Source: Daphnia pulex (lineage: Eukaryota; Arthropoda; Branchiopoda; Diplostraca; Daphniidae). From it: DNA of 64,000 nucleotides. Location: assembly GCF_021134715.1 (NCBI RefSeq), contig NC_060024.1:11594001-11658000 (forward strand), read 5' to 3'. Below the pieces are notes generated by a model. The model was not told the origin of the DNA. It saw nothing but the letters and a program-made list of their open reading frames with translations, and ran no database searches. Shown here one piece after another: positions 22,562-36,024 of this stretch (its first letter is position 1; each line of letters begins with the position of its first letter). The translations under genes and the position numbers were made by a program.

Positions 22562-25239
22562 GTTGAAGTATATAAGAGGCCTAACGATAAATGATTTCAA
22601 CCGACCACCGTTTCCCAACCAGAGCCCAGGACCGTCTGATCTGTCGTCGGCCATCGATCAGTCAGGTAATGGCTGGCGCAAACAATTGAAGAACGGTACG
22701 GGTGCCATCTTGGTGGCCGATTGTGCTTATTCAATACCTGAACGTTATGCGGTTATACCTGAGCCGAGGTCTCTCCCGCTCGACCGCGCCCATTTGCGGA
22801 TGGTTGTCATCATCCAAGTGGATGGCCTACCCATGCGAGTCGTGATTCATCTGAAAATTTGGTTGAAAAACAAAACCAAAATAGCAGAGGGACAAATGGG
22901 AGAGCTGAGGCTATTGAAAGAGGACGGCGAGGTAGTAGTTTTTCATAGAAAGATCATTGTTATCTTCGTCATCATATGATACACACGTATACAGCATAAG
23001 GATAATAATATAACATGGAATAACGTGGCAATAACACACGCACGCTTATTGATTATTCGTCCGTTCTTATATCTTCCATATCTATATATGGAAATACACG
23101 AGTTATAAGAAAATGTTATATGGGGAGGGCGAGGCAGACACGATAATCGAATGGGAATAATATTCTAAAGAAACGAAATAAATCCAACCAGGAAAAAAAA
23201 AGAATTAAAATTCAGTCATTAGATATAAGGATTGAAACTGATAATCGCGTAAGTGTACAGATGAATATACTGTATGCGACGGCACATATCACTCGAATAT
23301 TATGAATGAAATATTGTGTATGTATAATAATTATTGTGGTATGTATACTATTTGGAGGGGAAAAACAAACAAGAAAGTTGGATTTTGTTCGTCAGTTGCA
23401 ATTAACGTCAGATGGAACCAGATAGGAATTATATATAATAACGCGCCCGGCAGCACAGTGACACAGCACAACAAACTCTTTTGGAAAATACACGAACAAA
23501 AGATTTGGGAAAAAGAATATTCATTTGATTTTGCGGTAATACACACGTCATTTAAATGTATACACATATAACACGACGATTCGGTGGAATAAAAGATGAA
23601 CTGAAATGTTGTTTTTTTTCTTTTTTTTTGTTTGGATTTGATAGTCAGCAGCTGAGAAATTAACGGATGGGAATTCATTCAAAGTTCCAACAACCATTAC
23701 ATGTAACCTCACTTTCTTTTTAATGAGATCTAGAGAAGAAACAAAGAGATGGTCTATCTATAGGCCTATTACATAACTGTTCTTGTGTTCTCCTGTCACT
23801 CGACTTTTTTTTCAATTTTTCTCAAAAAAAAGAACAACGCAACGGGTCCCGGAGAAGAAACCGTTTCTCCTATCGTCTCAGCAAACAGCGGGATATATTT
23901 GATCATTTTTAATTCTTTTCATTATTCGGTTTTGTATTCGTGTGTGCGGTATATAGTCAAATATAGAGGCTTACTATTATAATAAAATCAACGGATCGTT
24001 CAAGGGCGGCGGAGGGGAGAACATTATTTTTCTTTGTCGAATTATGGGAAAAACCCCCAAAATAAAAGACAATTCGGGCAGCACACACACACACAGCAGT
24101 CATCAAATTCATTTTTTTTTTGCACTTTTTCGGCATTATTCTTGTTTCGAAACGGTAGTATAGAGGCTATGATACAAAGCATTAGATGCCAAAAAATCAG
24201 ACAAACTCAAAAACAAATTTCTAGTTGTGTCTCTTATTGTGATTGGGGGATGGGTGGGTGGGTGGGATAAGGGAGAACGAATCGAAGATAGGCGCCGCCA
24301 ATCAGTCTTAATTATGTAACACGGTTTTTAAAAAAAAAATTATGAAAGAACATTATGAAGGACAACAGAACGCGAAAATCGGGAGTCTAAAACCAAATTT
24401 TAGAAATCAAAATACATTTGAGAAAGTGGGTGGGGGAAAAAAAGGGGGAGAGAAAAAGAGATATGACAAGAACTATTTACGATTACATCCGGAGTTTTGC
24501 AAGATAGTGTGTATAGATATTAATTAAAGTCTGTACAAATTATTTTTTAAAAAATCGAAACAGAATTTCTCATTTTCGCGCAAACATTTTTTGTTCATTA
24601 ATTTTTGATTTTCAAAGTTCAAACTTTTTTTTTGTTTTTTTTTCTGCTATTTTTCAAATTTTCCCGGGGACCAAAAAAAAATTTAAATCCCCAAACCATT
24701 TGTCGTGAATTTTTTTAAAAGACGAATAATAATAATAAGGGAGAGAAAGAGGAGGCACTATGATATATATATAATACGGATACTGTACACGTACAATCGA
24801 ACATACAAAAGAGACACGCACAAGTGGATATTTGATGCTGCAATGAATTGGAGAGAGAGGAAGAAACAGGGTCAGCACGTCAGCACCACAGACACCACTT
24901 CAAAATATCGATACAACGACGACTTGCTTTGATTGTTTGTTCTTCCAGACACAAAAAAGAAGGGGGAGGGGGATCCGTGACGTCACTGGAATGCTCTTGT
25001 TACGAGAGATTGAGGGCAGGGCACAGGGCGGAATCGAATCAAAATTTCTTTTTTTAAATTTCAAACGATTTCATTTTTGGCGCTCTTTTATAATTCGGAC
25101 ATTTCAAACCGAAATCTAAAAGAAGCCAAACCCTTATTTGTTTGTTTTTCGATCCAGCCACAAAGTTTTGTCTGTACAAGGCGGCGTGAGCTCTCGATTC
25201 GAATTTCGCGCTTCAATTCGAAAAAGAAGCGAACGAAAT
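22562..25239. other. Spacer between paralogue B and caudal, including the caudal 3' UTR side
   Basis: Holds the upstream flank of paralogue B and the downstream flank of caudal. It is rich in A/T runs and short simple repeats. The 163-codon plus-strand frame near 22488-22979 overlaps the paralogue B first exon and has no recognisable motif. No independent gene is supported. Confidence 0.5.
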
Positions 25240-28200
25240 TCAATCGAGCCCTAAGACGGGCTTGGTGTCCATCTGGACGACGGATCCCATGTGCATGGAC
25301 GAGGAAATTTGAGGATTGCTGACCAAGCTGGGGTGTTGCTGCTGGACGCCCATGTGTTGCATGTGCTGCTGCTGCTGCTGCTGGCCGGAGTGAAGGTGAT
25401 GTTGCTGTTGCTGCTGCTGCTGTTGCTGGACAGATCCCAGGGACGGAACGACGTCCAGTTTCTCCTTGTGCAGCATTTCTTCGCGCTTCTTCACCTGTTT
25501 GCGCTCCTTGGCCCGTCGGTTCTGGAACCATATCTTGACCTAATTCGACACAAAATTTGATTGAGTTAAATTGCAACTATTAACTGAGTTTGTTTTGAAG
25601 ATTTACCTGTCGTTCGGAGAGGCCTAGGACGCTGGCCAGCTCTGATTTGCGCCGGATGGTGATGTAGCGGCTGTAATGGAACTCTTTCTCCAACTCGAGC
25701 CGCTGGTGGTCCGTGTAGACGACGCGATACTTGTCCTTGGTCCTCGTCTTCCCTGCTGAGAACACATCCGAGTCTAAATTGTAGGCATGTCAGTATGTCT
25801 TGATTGTTTCGTTATTTTTTAAAACTTAAAACTATAACTCTATTACACGAAACCGCCATTTTTTTGAAAGAACTATTAGATACTACAATAATCGCAATCG
25901 GTTCAGCGGATATGTATAGCATAGGTGAGAAAATTGTTTTGATCGTTTTTTTATCGGTTTAGATTTAGAAGGGGAGGGTCGATTTTGATTTGATTTCTAG
26001 ATCGATATTTAAGAATGGTAATTAGAATATTAGTGTCGTCTGCTGTCCTTTTGTTTCAAAGTTTCGACAAAGAGACACAGCTTAAGATTACAAAGAAAAT
26101 GGAGGGATTTTGGAAACGTTTACACGTGGCTGCACGATAAATTTAAACAAATAAAATTACAAAAATGTGGTCGTCGTTTGGTTGTGTCAACTCTTGGTCG
26201 CCTCTCTTTATAGAATCGTTCAATTACACACTCTGGCCATGCTGTTCAGCAGGTAAAGAAAACTAATAATATGAATAGTATGATTACATGGGAGCTTCAA
26301 TAGAAGAATGAGTTAAACCTGTTTAAAATTTATGGAATTTTGGTTCCTGACAAGTATTTATCATGTAAAGCCACCCTGTCAATGCATGCATGCGCATGCA
26401 TGTCAGTTTGTTTGCACTATGTAAATGTAACCTTTTCCTTCATGCAGATTTTAGGCCTGAGCCAGCCATCGTAACAACAAGATAATAATATGCCAGTATT
26501 GCTTGTGCTGATATTGACGAGTCAAGAGCAACAATCTCAGCATCATCTCTTGGGTAATGATTTTCGCTATTTTTTCTGACCTGTGAGTCTGTGCCCTGCT
26601 AGATATTTTTATGATGTATGACTTGCTCAAGTGCAGTGCTTTACGTGTAAACATTAAATTCTCCTGTTTATTAGGGATTACCAAGTGTCTCATTTTCAAC
26701 TTTTTCTTATTCGTGGTTTCTGTCAATATGTTTTGTAACCCATTTTTTCATTTGTTATTTAGATAAACAGCAGCCCGTTTGATTGGAGAAACTACCCATG
26801 TCGGTCGAGTTACAGATCTCTTCTTCCCCTTTCTTTAAATTCCCTCTGTCCTCGTGTACGCCCATGTGAATGTGGGTGTATTCACGAGGGCCCCCCCTTT
26901 TTCCCATCCTGCCTGGTGGATTCAACTTTTCAGCGGATGGATGGAGCATTTGATGATGCCTGGCTGTGGATTTCCCAGGCACAAAGGTAGGAAAACTGTA
27001 TTTCTATTCTTCCTTTTAGACTATTTTGTAGATTTGATTATGATTCGTTAGATAGTACGGAGTACGATTTTTCCTGAGCTAGGCTAGGCACTGCAAATGT
27101 TTTCTATATTGCCGTTTTTGTTGACTCAGTAGAGTTCATTTACGTTCGCGGTTGCCTAATGTCTCGTCTCGCAGGCTATTTGCGAGTTAATCCGACTAGA
27201 TTAAGAGCTCATTTTTATCCCAAAGTTTCAAACATCAATTAACCCGCCAAGCAGAGTTGCTGTCGGAACTCTTGTTTGAAGTCCACGACTTGGCATGACG
27301 CAACTTGTATCCGACCGAAACCGGTCTCGGTCAGTCTTTTTTTTCTTACTGATTAGAATTACAGAAACGAGTAGGTACTACGTCATTTGAAAATAACCAA
27401 CGACACCGGAACCTTTTTTTTATTTTCTCCTTTTTCTCCCGAGTCGAGTGTCAGGTGTGAATTTCTTCGTTTGCCTCGTCGGCTCTGCAACTAGATAATC
27501 TCTCGTCTGCATATCAGAGAACCTCCAATAGGTGTGGTCTCTCTCTCTCAGCACCAAGAGAGAAATTCTCTTTCACAACAAGTAGAACACGAGCGGTGTC
27601 CTTTAATCTGTCTCTCAAACAGTGTCATATCCCCCCTCCTTGTCTTGTTTGAGTTTCCCGGGTTGCAAACATCAGGGGCCTTGTACTCCCGTGTCCTCGT
27701 TATGTTTTCACTCACCGTTCCTGGGCTGCTGTGACCGTGTCAGACCAAACTTGTTTTGTTTGAACGGGGCGATAAGGCGGCGGCTGTTGTGTGAGGGTTA
27801 AGTCCTTGTAGGCGCTTTGGGGGGTTTTAGTAAGGCGAGTCGGGAAAAGATGAGAGAGAAATGTCGGATAAAGAAACAAAAATCTACCCAAAACCCCGAC
27901 TCTGCTATGACGTCAATGGATTTCTAGACGGCGAGAGACGATTAAAGTAGAAAGAATGCGCATCCAAAACCGCTAGTCGGGAATTTTTTTCTCGTCTTTC
28001 TGTTTTAACTCGAATTTTACGACCTTTTGTGTGTGTGTGTTGACGGGAAAGTCGGTTGATTAGTTTGAAATCACAAGGAACGAACGAACGAAAAAAACAA
28101 AAATTTGGGGAAAAAGAAACCACCGCAGGTTATCGGTGAGGACAACAACCGGAAGTCGCGACATTGTCGTCGAAACAGAAACAGCGAAACAATCCCAAAG

Positions 28201-31200
28201 TGTGTGACCTTTTTTTCTTTTCTTATAGTGGAAACCTTTCGTGATCCTTTCAAAAACAACCCGCCGATTTCTCCTGTGGTTCTATCGGAAAAATCGCCAA
28301 AAGAAAAAAATGTCTTTTTTCCAACGTGAAATTTAAACGAAACTAAACCAAAAGGGCGGGGTGTTGAAAATGGGAAGCGGGTGAACTAGTGCTCGAGGGC
28401 CAAAGGAAAATGATAATTGAGGTACGGGAGAAAAAAGGCCGCAGCAGTTTTTCGTTGGTCGAGCTAAACCGTCGAATTCATAATTGATATAATCATCGCC
28501 ATAAAAAGTGGCGGCAGAACAGAACAGCCGGCCGCTCTCGCCGGCCATTGGAGCGTTCGCCATTGCTGCCCAGGTATCTAGCCAGGTATCTACCGTGTCT
28601 ATATAATATAATATCCTAAAAAGCCTCTATTTCTTTTTTTCTTATTTCCCCCCTCAAAAGAAAAATTTGGTCGGGAGGAGGGTTTAACGGAGCCACTGGG
28701 TTCGGTCGTGTTGTCTGATTGGCTGGTAGAGTCTCTCAACAGCAGCGCTCCAGGAGGACAAGATGGCGTCGCTATCAGCTCTCAAAAGTCTCTCTCTATG
28801 TCAGGGGGGGAGGCGGACTTAGCGTGAAAGGTTTTTATCTCTTTTCTCTATATACATGGGTGTACGCGATGCGTGATGCGAAGCTCGCATGTCGTCATGG
28901 CCGGCCGATTCTCCTTTTTTCTTTTTTTCTTTTTTTGAATTTCCTGGGCGCGCTATATAAGAAGAAGAGAAATCCCCCTCGAACCGAAAAAAAGAAATAC
29001 ATATATGTATGTATATACACACACACACACATCTACCATGAAAGAGTCATAAAAATAAAAGCTTTATTGCACCGGGCGACTTCCCTTCTCTCTCTGTTGC
29101 TGGCTGGCTGGCTGGTGCACTGGAAAACTTTGTTGTGTTGGTTGGTCGGTTTTTCCATTCTTTTTTTCTTGTGTGGAAGGGAATTGTTTTTCAACCCATC
29201 ACCACACACCGACCATTTTCTGATCCTATATAGCGTGCCCTTCTCTCTCTCTCTCTCTATCCGTGTCCTCCATGTCTCTCACTCCACCTGAGCTATAAAA
29301 GCCCGTCGGTGGAATGGAACCAAAAAATTACATTCCGACAAATACCTGGGACTCGACGAAAAAATCTTTCTTTATTCTTTTCTGAATATTTTTTTTTTTG
29401 CTATTCTCTTCATTTATTACGACGATGATTTGTCCCCATTTTTCTAGAAAAAGAAAGAAAGAAGGGGGGAGCTAGGTCAACGCGTCTACCATCTGTGCGA
29501 TGCCAAGCAGTTTCGAATTTCCCGGGGTCAACAAACAAATGACAAAAAAGGGGGCGGTCTGTTTTGTCACAAAGACAGACACGTAACACGACAGCGATAC
29601 ACACACAGAGATGAATTAATGATCCGTCCATTATTCATTGATTTAAACGTCTCGAATGATTACCGAATTATTGCAATCAGCGACTACACACACGAGTGAG
29701 AGATATACGACCCTTGTTATTTCCCGATAGTCTAATGTTTAGCGCAGCAGCTCTTTTCCCAAACTGAAAAAAAGAAGTTGCCGCTGTCATGTTTGTTGAC
29801 CTGAACAAAGGGGGCTGCTGGAACACACATCGGTCTAACTAGGCAGAAAAGTTAGCATCTCTCTTGTCTCGACACCGAATGTAAATAAAGACACCACCCG
29901 AAAATTGGTTGAAACAACACACAAATCTAAGCGCCCCAGCAAATGTCTACAGTTTATGTATACACAAGACTCGCCATATCTATTAGCGGTTCCACCAATA
30001 ACACCACCAGTTGAAATATCTCTCTTTTAAAAAAGGAAGTAAAAACCATTTCGTGCTGTTTTCTCCAATAGTCTCGCCGCTAATGGGGCGGCTGGATCTA
30101 CTATTTCTGGGTCGGAAAAAAATTAAAATAAAATACGAAAAGATTGCGAATGGGGAGGACACGCGCGCCCCTTCGCTACCGAAATGTTTCGCGGTGCCCA
30201 GTCGCGCCGTCTCTCCATTTCCCCATCGTCTTTAATTGCCTTTTCGGCTCCCGCGAGCTCCGCAGTCATTAGGTCGGAGCCTCCTTTTCTTTCCTTGTAT
30301 ATAAAAAAAAAGGGTAGCAGCTATAAGAAAAATAAAATGTTTTGATGGAGGAATCCCTGTCGACCAGGACGCAAATGCGATCGGTTCCTCTACAGCTCCG
30401 CTTTTATGTTTTATTTTGTCCACCCGAGTGGCTAGCCGCCACTTGGGCTCCCAATGGGTCATTAGGAGAGAGAGAGAGAGAGGTCAAAGTCGGCGCCTAC
30501 ATAGACAACAGGCCATTTGAAATGTGTTTCGATGTATCGAGTGGAAACACGAGTGGAAATTTGTTGGGCGGCATATTTTTCTGGCTACTTTTGAAACACG
30601 AAAAAAACTGTCGGCGCTTTGAATTCGTTCACTTTGGTCATTAGTCACCATTCTCCTCCTACCAATTGATACCCCCCAACAAATGGATTCTCTATTCCCC
30701 CTACTGTTTTGCTAAGAAACAATTTGCATACACACAGCAGATATACGCAACTGGGCGTTGGCCCAACAGGTATAGACGATGAGATGACCAAAAGACAGAA
30801 AAGATGGAAACAATTCGATGGGAACAACAAAAAAAAAGGGTTGGATCTATACGAGGGAGTGGTCAAGCACGTGCTATACCGTCTGAGTGGGATATTGGTT
30901 ATCGATCAAAACCATCTCGGGGTCGATCTCCTTTCGTCTAGGCAGACACGAGCCAAAAAAGAAAAAGCAATAACAGAAAATGTTATCGGATGTCGAATCG
31001 GAAAAAAACGACCAAAAAACAACAACTGGATCGATCCCAGGAGACTCATCATCCTGGTCTCTTCTCCACCAGACTCGGATGATTGTGTCGCGCCCAAGTT
31101 GGCCCTCTCACACAACATCAATCTAACTCTTTTAATCTTGACTCTGAATCCAATTCCAGCTCCCAACTCATTGTATAGCTATAGGCCCTTGTAATGAATT

Positions 31201-32486
31201 CAAAGAATTTTTGGGGGTTGATTGAAGGACTCACCTGGATTGACGTTGGTGCTGTGGAACGAAGGTTTTTTCATCCACTCGTAGGGCGAACGAGACGGTT
31301 GAGGCCGGGAGACGTTGACCATTCCGGCGCCGTTGGATCCGACCAGTTGCTGTTGGTTCTGTTGGCTCATCGAGCCGGCCGACGACGGGCCCGTCATGGC
31401 CCCCTGTGAACCCGAAGCGTTTTGCTGTTGTTGCTGCTGTTGTTGCAGGTTTAATAAGTTGTTGCCGGTTGAGCCGCCGCCCAGCATTCCCTGTTGTTGC
31501 TGCTGGGCCGGTGAGCCGGCGCTACTGAGACCGTCACTTCCAGCCAGGCCGGAATCGGGTGAATGGTGTCCGGTGATGACTCCTCCGGCGTTCATCCGGA
31601 TGGGATCGACGATCATCTGCCCGTGGTTGTTGTGGTGATGTTGGTGGTGCAGATGGGCGTGATGGGGGGAAATAAAGTCGCCCGGCCCGCTCGAACTGAA
31701 CATTTTGCCGTAGGCCGCGGCGGCCGCTGCAGCCGCCGAGTAACTGCTGAGTTGCTGCTGATCGGAAAGCGACGGACTGCTGGGCCCGTTGTTGGCCGCA
31801 TTGCCTTGCTGTTGCTGGCCAAAGTTGTTGGGACTACCGTCCGGACTGCTGACTCCGCCGCTCTGTTGTTGCTGTTGTTGGCCGTTGTTGTTGGGCGGCG
31901 AATTGACCCATTCCTCGTAACCCACCGAGGTGACGGGAGTGCGCGGCGAGAGGCTGCTGGACAGGCCGGTGTAGACAGCGGCCGGTGACGGGTGCCAGGA
32001 ATTGCCACCGTCGGACGTGACCAATCCGCCGACCTGGAATTGTTGCTGGTGTTCCATGGCGGCGTTAGGCGCCGTCTGGTGTCCTCCCTGGGCGCCTCCG
32101 CCGTTGCCCCAGTGGTGCGGATGGGCATAGCCGGCGAAATAGGCCTGATTGGCCGCCGCCATTTGATGGTGGGCCGAATTGAGATGAGAGTGTGGGTGAT
32201 GAGGCCCTTGATGGTGTCCGGCGTGGTGAAGGTTCAGCTGGCCGGCCACCGACGAGGAGGACGGCGGAGGTGGCGGCGGCCCCTGCGAGTGATGCCTGGC
32301 CGTCAGACTGTGAATGGCGGCGGCGGCGTGATGGTGGTGGTGGTGGGCATGGTGCGGAGGCGTCGTACTGTGACCCACCGGACCTCCGCCGGGACCCATG
32401 ACGCCACCGACGACGCCCGTGTGATGCGGATGGTGCGGATGATGGGCCGTCGGGAACATGGGGAAACCTTCGTGAAGCGAAAGCAT
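25240..32486 (-). CDS. cad: Caudal/Cdx homeodomain transcription factor
   Basis: Caudal is a nuclear ParaHox factor for posterior patterning and gut identity. Three exons on the minus strand, 31235-32486, 25607-25773 and 25240-25539, give 572 residues in phase. Exon 1 begins [20 protein letters not shown]. It contains long His, Gln, Ala, Pro and Gly tracts, and ends with the hexapeptide [10 protein letters not shown] that contacts PBC cofactors. The homeodomain starts [20 protein letters not shown] and ends in [11 protein letters not shown]. It is split by an intron after the SERQ of helix 3, a position shared by many homeobox genes. The C-terminal exon has two Gln tracts and ends VLGLD. The hexapeptide is YEWM, as in chordate Cdx, whereas fly Caudal has a diverged form. 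The start is the first Met of a frame preceded by a typical 5' UTR. The 5.5 kb intron and large upstream desert suit a developmentally regulated gene. Confidence 0.97.
25774..31234 (-). other. First intron of caudal
   Basis: A 5.46 kb intron, far longer than the 55-150 nt introns usual in this window. It is rich in simple repeats, for example an AC run near 29017-29031 and a CT run at 29242-29258. No nested gene is supported; open frames up to 190 codons are low-complexity products. It may hold enhancers. Confidence 0.7.
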
Positions 32487-35400
32487 TTTTATCTGTTTGG
32501 TTTGGTTTGATTTTAATTCGCGAATCAATCAATAATTCGATTGTTGTTGGTGCACACTGGTTCAATCCCAAATGTTGTTGTTGTTGTTTGCACTATGCAC
32601 AATCACAAGTCACAGCCGCCGGATTGCGGCGCTAAACGGGAAAAACTGAAATGAGGAATCGTCGAAATTCCCGCTGACGTTCAAATTCATTCAGAAAAAA
32701 AAATTAAATTAAGTCGAACTGAATTTTATTTTTTCGTGGATAAAACCGATAAGAAAAAAATTGAAAAGTTGTCGAGTTCCACACACACACTCAAAAAATC
32801 ACAATGTAGAAATGGGTGGGCTGATGAGCTACGCGGATGGAGATGAACGAACAACTGCGAGTCGTGAGACGTCCGACCGATCGGTATGTTGCCTACCACT
32901 GTTCACGCTAGACTGGACATGAATTGTGCGGCGCAGTCTCTAGCCTACACATTGCTCATTCCTCCCTCCATGACACACACGAGGAGTCACCTCCCCCTTG
33001 TCACCACCACCACCCCACCCACACAATCCTCCCTGTATATCTTTGGGAGGCTCTTTCCTATCCATGTCAGAGCCCATGTCCCTTTTTTTTTATCTATCTT
33101 CTTCTATTTTATTTTATTTTTTCGGGTGGGAATAGGCTGAAGTCGAGGGAGAGCTATTAAACATGGGTGCGCTCCAATAGGAAAGTGCGTCGCCGACCAA
33201 AGAGGAGGAGCCTCGGCGTGCCGACTTTCCGTCCTCTAGAGAGCTCTCATTGGTCGCTTTTTCCCTTTTGATGTGAAGCGCACTGCGTTTACAAACACAG
33301 CTGGAGACTTGTGTACGTCTTTACACACACATGAAATGAAGATATTACAATTCAATCCATTCCTTCCCCATCGACATGTGTTGGAAAATTGGGATGTAAT
33401 GTGGCAACAATTGGAAATTCAAATGACGGTCGATTCTAACTCAAATTGAATATCCCGCCAAACACGAGTGTTTCTCCTTTTTTCTAAGGTGTGACATTTC
33501 TAAAGATTTATCCTATTCCCAAGTTTCTTTTTCATTTGATTTCGACCCTTGATTTTCACCTCGTTTAAATCTTGCACGTGTAAAGAAAAAAACTAGTTGG
33601 AATTGCAGGCCTTTTTGAAGAGTACGATAACTCCGTTTAGAGGGTAAACCAGCATCACCGAAAAATGTTTGTGCATCTTTCCTTATTCAAAAATTGATAG
33701 ATATATATTTTATTCCGAATCTCTCCGGCCCTTTTTGGGTTGCCCTGGCCTGATGGCAGGCGCATTCTAGAGCCTACTGGCTAACGGCATTCTTTGCCAA
33801 GGTTGTGACGGCTACCTTTGACACTATGGTGCCAATTGCGCCTCGGAGATTTTCGATTCCTCTTTGTACGTTCCTTTTTTTTCTTTTTTTACAAAAATGA
33901 AAATTCGAAAATAATTCGATGCCTTTCAAAAAGCCCGCGTTTCAATTTCTGTCGAATTCATTTTCTTTTCTTATAGAAACCCAGGCCTATATACAGAATC
34001 ATTTCTTATTTCATTTTGAATATACAACGTTCGAATGAGTTATCGTATCACGTAACAATTTCATTTCTTTTCCGCCCTCTGGAGGAAAAAAAAAAGACGA
34101 TCAACTGATCGGATCATCAAATAATAGTTATATACCAGAGAGAGATCGAACCTGACGTGTCTCTCACATGGCAAAGGGTTTCGGTTATTTTATTGAAGGG
34201 GTTGTTAAAATGGTCCGTGCCCGTCTTTTTTCGATCGATTCAGCCTTTGAAAAAACTTTTTTTTTTTCGGTTCGATTTTGTTTTGCTTTTTATTTTATTT
34301 TGATTTCCTTCCCCAAAAAAAGTTCCGTTGCGAACCGAAAACTCGAGAAAAAAAGGTATCCGTAGAAGGGGGACACACGCACTTAAGAGAGAAAGACATT
34401 TAGCAAGTCGCGGCACAAGAGCTGGCGGCCAGCAAAATGTCGTCGGCGGCGCTAAGAAAAAAAAAACTAAATAAATCGGGGGGCTATTTGGCGCGGCCGC
34501 TGGATGGCGGCGGGCGCGAATGAATCGACGGAGCAAAAAATTCAATCAGGCCTCTATCTCTCCCGTGTCTCTCTATGCGCTCCATCCCAAAGAATAGACG
34601 ATGGGGGAACTTGTTTCTATACTAGAGATCTATTTGATGGATCTCGAGAGAGTCATCAATGCGAGACCGAAGGATGGGATCAAGGAACTTTTTTGATATT
34701 CACGTCTCTGTGATGTCGCCGAGTCCCTGCCCCAGCACACGAGCGCATTATTTTCACAATCAATAAAGAAAAAAAAAATTTAAATATTTGAAATTTGGCG
34801 CGGAATTTTCTTTTCTTTTCTTGGTGGAATTACGACCGGGTCATTAAAAAAAAAAAAACAAGAAAAAGACAACAATTCCTTTTTTGTATTTTTAAATGAC
34901 GTTATTATATGTCAATATAGTTGGTCTTTCAAACAGCTTTGTTGGTCTTGTGTCTTGACACTTTATATTACACGCAGTTTAGATTATAGAGCCTAACGAA
35001 ATAGGCTCCCTCCATCATCATCATCACGCCGTTGTTATGCACAGGCCGGCAACTGTGCACAGGCTGCTTGCAGAAGCGCAACTTTATTGGCAGTGATATA
35101 CTCGACGTGTGTGCAGTAAATAACAGCTCGGACCCTTTATGGGGGCGCCATCGAGCTGCTACCTTTACGCCAGCATACGACTAATACGTTGTCGACTCGT
35201 ATCTTTTTTTAATTCAAAATATCATGCTGCCCGGCTAGAAATAAAACCAAAAAAAAAAAAACAAAAAAACACTATGTGTCTAGTCACAGTTCATATTATA
35301 GAAAAGATCGGGTCTGACTGTCTTTTCCATTTCAAAGTTTTTGATTGCGATTCGAGCTTTGAGTCTTTGAATAAAAATTTTTGCCGCTCAAATTTCTACC

Positions 35401-36001
35401 CAAAAAAATTCCTTCTTGGGGTTGACATGTTTGCCTTGGAATATAACCAATGGCTTCTTCTTCTTCTTCTGTGTATAAGAAACTCAGTCTGTTGTGTGGA
35501 GCCCATCCTATCGGAGCGTAAACCAATAAAAAACCTTCGGCATTTTTTTGTGTGTGTCCGGGGCTTGTGGGTATGGTGGTTTGGTTGATGTCCAGTCAGC
35601 CAGCCCGAGCATTCATCCTCCTCTGGTATCTATAGCTGTTATTTTATTTTATATATTTTTCCTCCCAAAAAGATCTCCTCTTTTCGTATTTTTTGGGTTG
35701 TGTTTTCCTGGCCAAGGCAGAGAGTTGAAAGTCCTGGGCATGAGGAAAAAGGAGCTCTAGGGTCCGGTTTGCTGTGTGATTTTTTTTCTTCTGAGAGCTC
35801 ATGCAGGCAGTTGTGTGACGACGGGCAAATCAGAATTGTTCACGCTTTAAACCGTGACAATTCTGTTGGACCCAAAATGGTGTTTCAGCGGTGGAAAAAG
35901 ACACAACCCAGAAATGGGGTAGGCATACTATACAGCAGCGGCGTTTTCTCTTTCTCGTAGCGAGATAAGGTTATTATACACGCTGGCTGCTGTGTTGTTG
36001 T

Positions 36002-36024
36002 TCTCTCTCTCTCTCTCTCTCTCT
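36002..36024. repeat. CT microsatellite
   Basis: A near-perfect run of CT dinucleotides in the desert upstream of caudal. Confidence 0.85.

Noticed and set aside
28719-29291. 190-codon plus-strand frame in the caudal intron
   Set aside because: Product is low-complexity translation of T-rich and CT/CA repeat DNA without a recognisable domain.
30709-31194. 161-codon plus-strand frame beside caudal exon 1
   Set aside because: Lies in the intron on the opposite strand; no motif and no splice-linked partner.
31563-32571. Frames of 140-172 codons in other frames and on the other strand of caudal exon 1
   Set aside because: Shadows of the His/Gln/Ala/Pro repeat coding sequence of caudal.
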